In this document: piece by piece, positions 63,966-64,000 of the stretch
How the letters are laid out: each line of letters begins with the position of its first letter
How positions within the stretch are numbered: the first letter of the stretch is position 1
Assembly (NCBI GenBank): GCA_958450365.1
Contig: CAUEEP010000089.1
Span: forward strand, 248,001 to 312,000
Source: Mesorhabditis belari
Taxonomy: Eukaryota; Nematoda; Chromadorea; Rhabditida; Rhabditidae
Direction of reading: 5' to 3'
Length of the DNA stretch: 64,000 bases
Made by a program: the position numbers and the translations under genes
The notes under the pieces: generated by a model
What the model was told of the DNA's origin: nothing
Seen by the model: only the letters and a program-made list of their open reading frames with translations
Databases searched by the model: none

Positions 63966-64000
63966 ATGCCCACAGAAGATAAAAACCAAAGAACTGATTA
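63966..64000 (+). pseudogene. KAP copy i, start only (window edge)
   Basis: ATG and the first codons of the KAP N-terminus (MPTEDKNQ). A two-base deletion in the following A-run then shifts the frame relative to the other copies. The rest lies beyond the window. Confidence 0.6.

Overview
The window is eukaryotic, almost certainly from a nematode. It is AT-rich. Genes are split by many introns of about 40-60 bases with TTTCAG/TTTTAG-type acceptors. It carries an F-box gene with a nematode-like F-box-associated tail, C-type lectin and CAP (SCP/TAPS) fragments, a DD37D (maT-type) mariner and a Tigger/pogo element. There are no bacterial operons or ribosome binding sites. The species cannot be named from the sequence.

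The dominant feature is a multicopy two-gene module, here labelled KIN-KAP (labels are mine). KIN is a protein kinase of about 280-290 residues in eight coding exons. It has a P-loop, an AVIK lysine, HRDIKPDN, GDFGLV and YMSPPE, most like eIF2-alpha/PEK-type kinases. KAP ('kinase-adjacent protein') is an essentially intronless ORF of 487-529 codons that starts about 500-1,100 bases downstream of KIN. I recognise no known family for it. KIN copies or pieces lie at 1.4-2.5 kb (-), 3.6-5.9 (-, divergent), 9.4-11.5 (+), 13.1-14.5 (+), 22.9-23.6 (-), 23.8-24.5 (+), 37.5-38.8 (-), 43.3-43.5 (-), 56.3-57.8 (+) and 62.3-63.6 (+). KAP copies or pieces follow most of them; the long ones are at 14.9-16.5 (+), 35.1-36.7 (-) and 58.5-60.0 (+). 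Copies in both orientations, truncations and mosaic junctions show repeated duplication, inversion and decay. The best intact pair is 56,288-59,989.

The KIN-KAP spacer carries a recurring inverted-repeat element (ends like GGTTGGGAAGTATG). Its left arm appears to supply the last tiny KIN exon (Asn-Ser-stop). A constant 39-base in-frame intron inside the kinase domain explains several stop codons that would otherwise look like nonsense mutations.

Between the arrays are mobile and repeat sequences. These are a 2.4 kb Tigger element (17.5-19.9 kb) with related small elements, a 702-base foldback element in a kinase intron (9.55-10.25), maT mariners (28.3, 51.5) and a Tc1-like relic (30.1). There are also tRNA-related repeats, a long palindrome (34.0-34.4) and inverted segmental duplications carrying serine carboxypeptidase (20.3 and 30.9-32.4) and C-type lectin exons (27.9 and 52.9). 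An island at 39-49 kb lacks most module copies. It holds host-type genes: a CAP fragment, an RNase H1 C-terminus, a nine-exon F-box gene with all frames open, a small three-exon orphan, and the C-terminus of the SNARE regulator SLY1/SCFD1. A lectin cluster lies at 52.9-54.8 kb.

All gene models were built by eye from reading frames, splice signals and comparison between copies inside the window. No database search was run.
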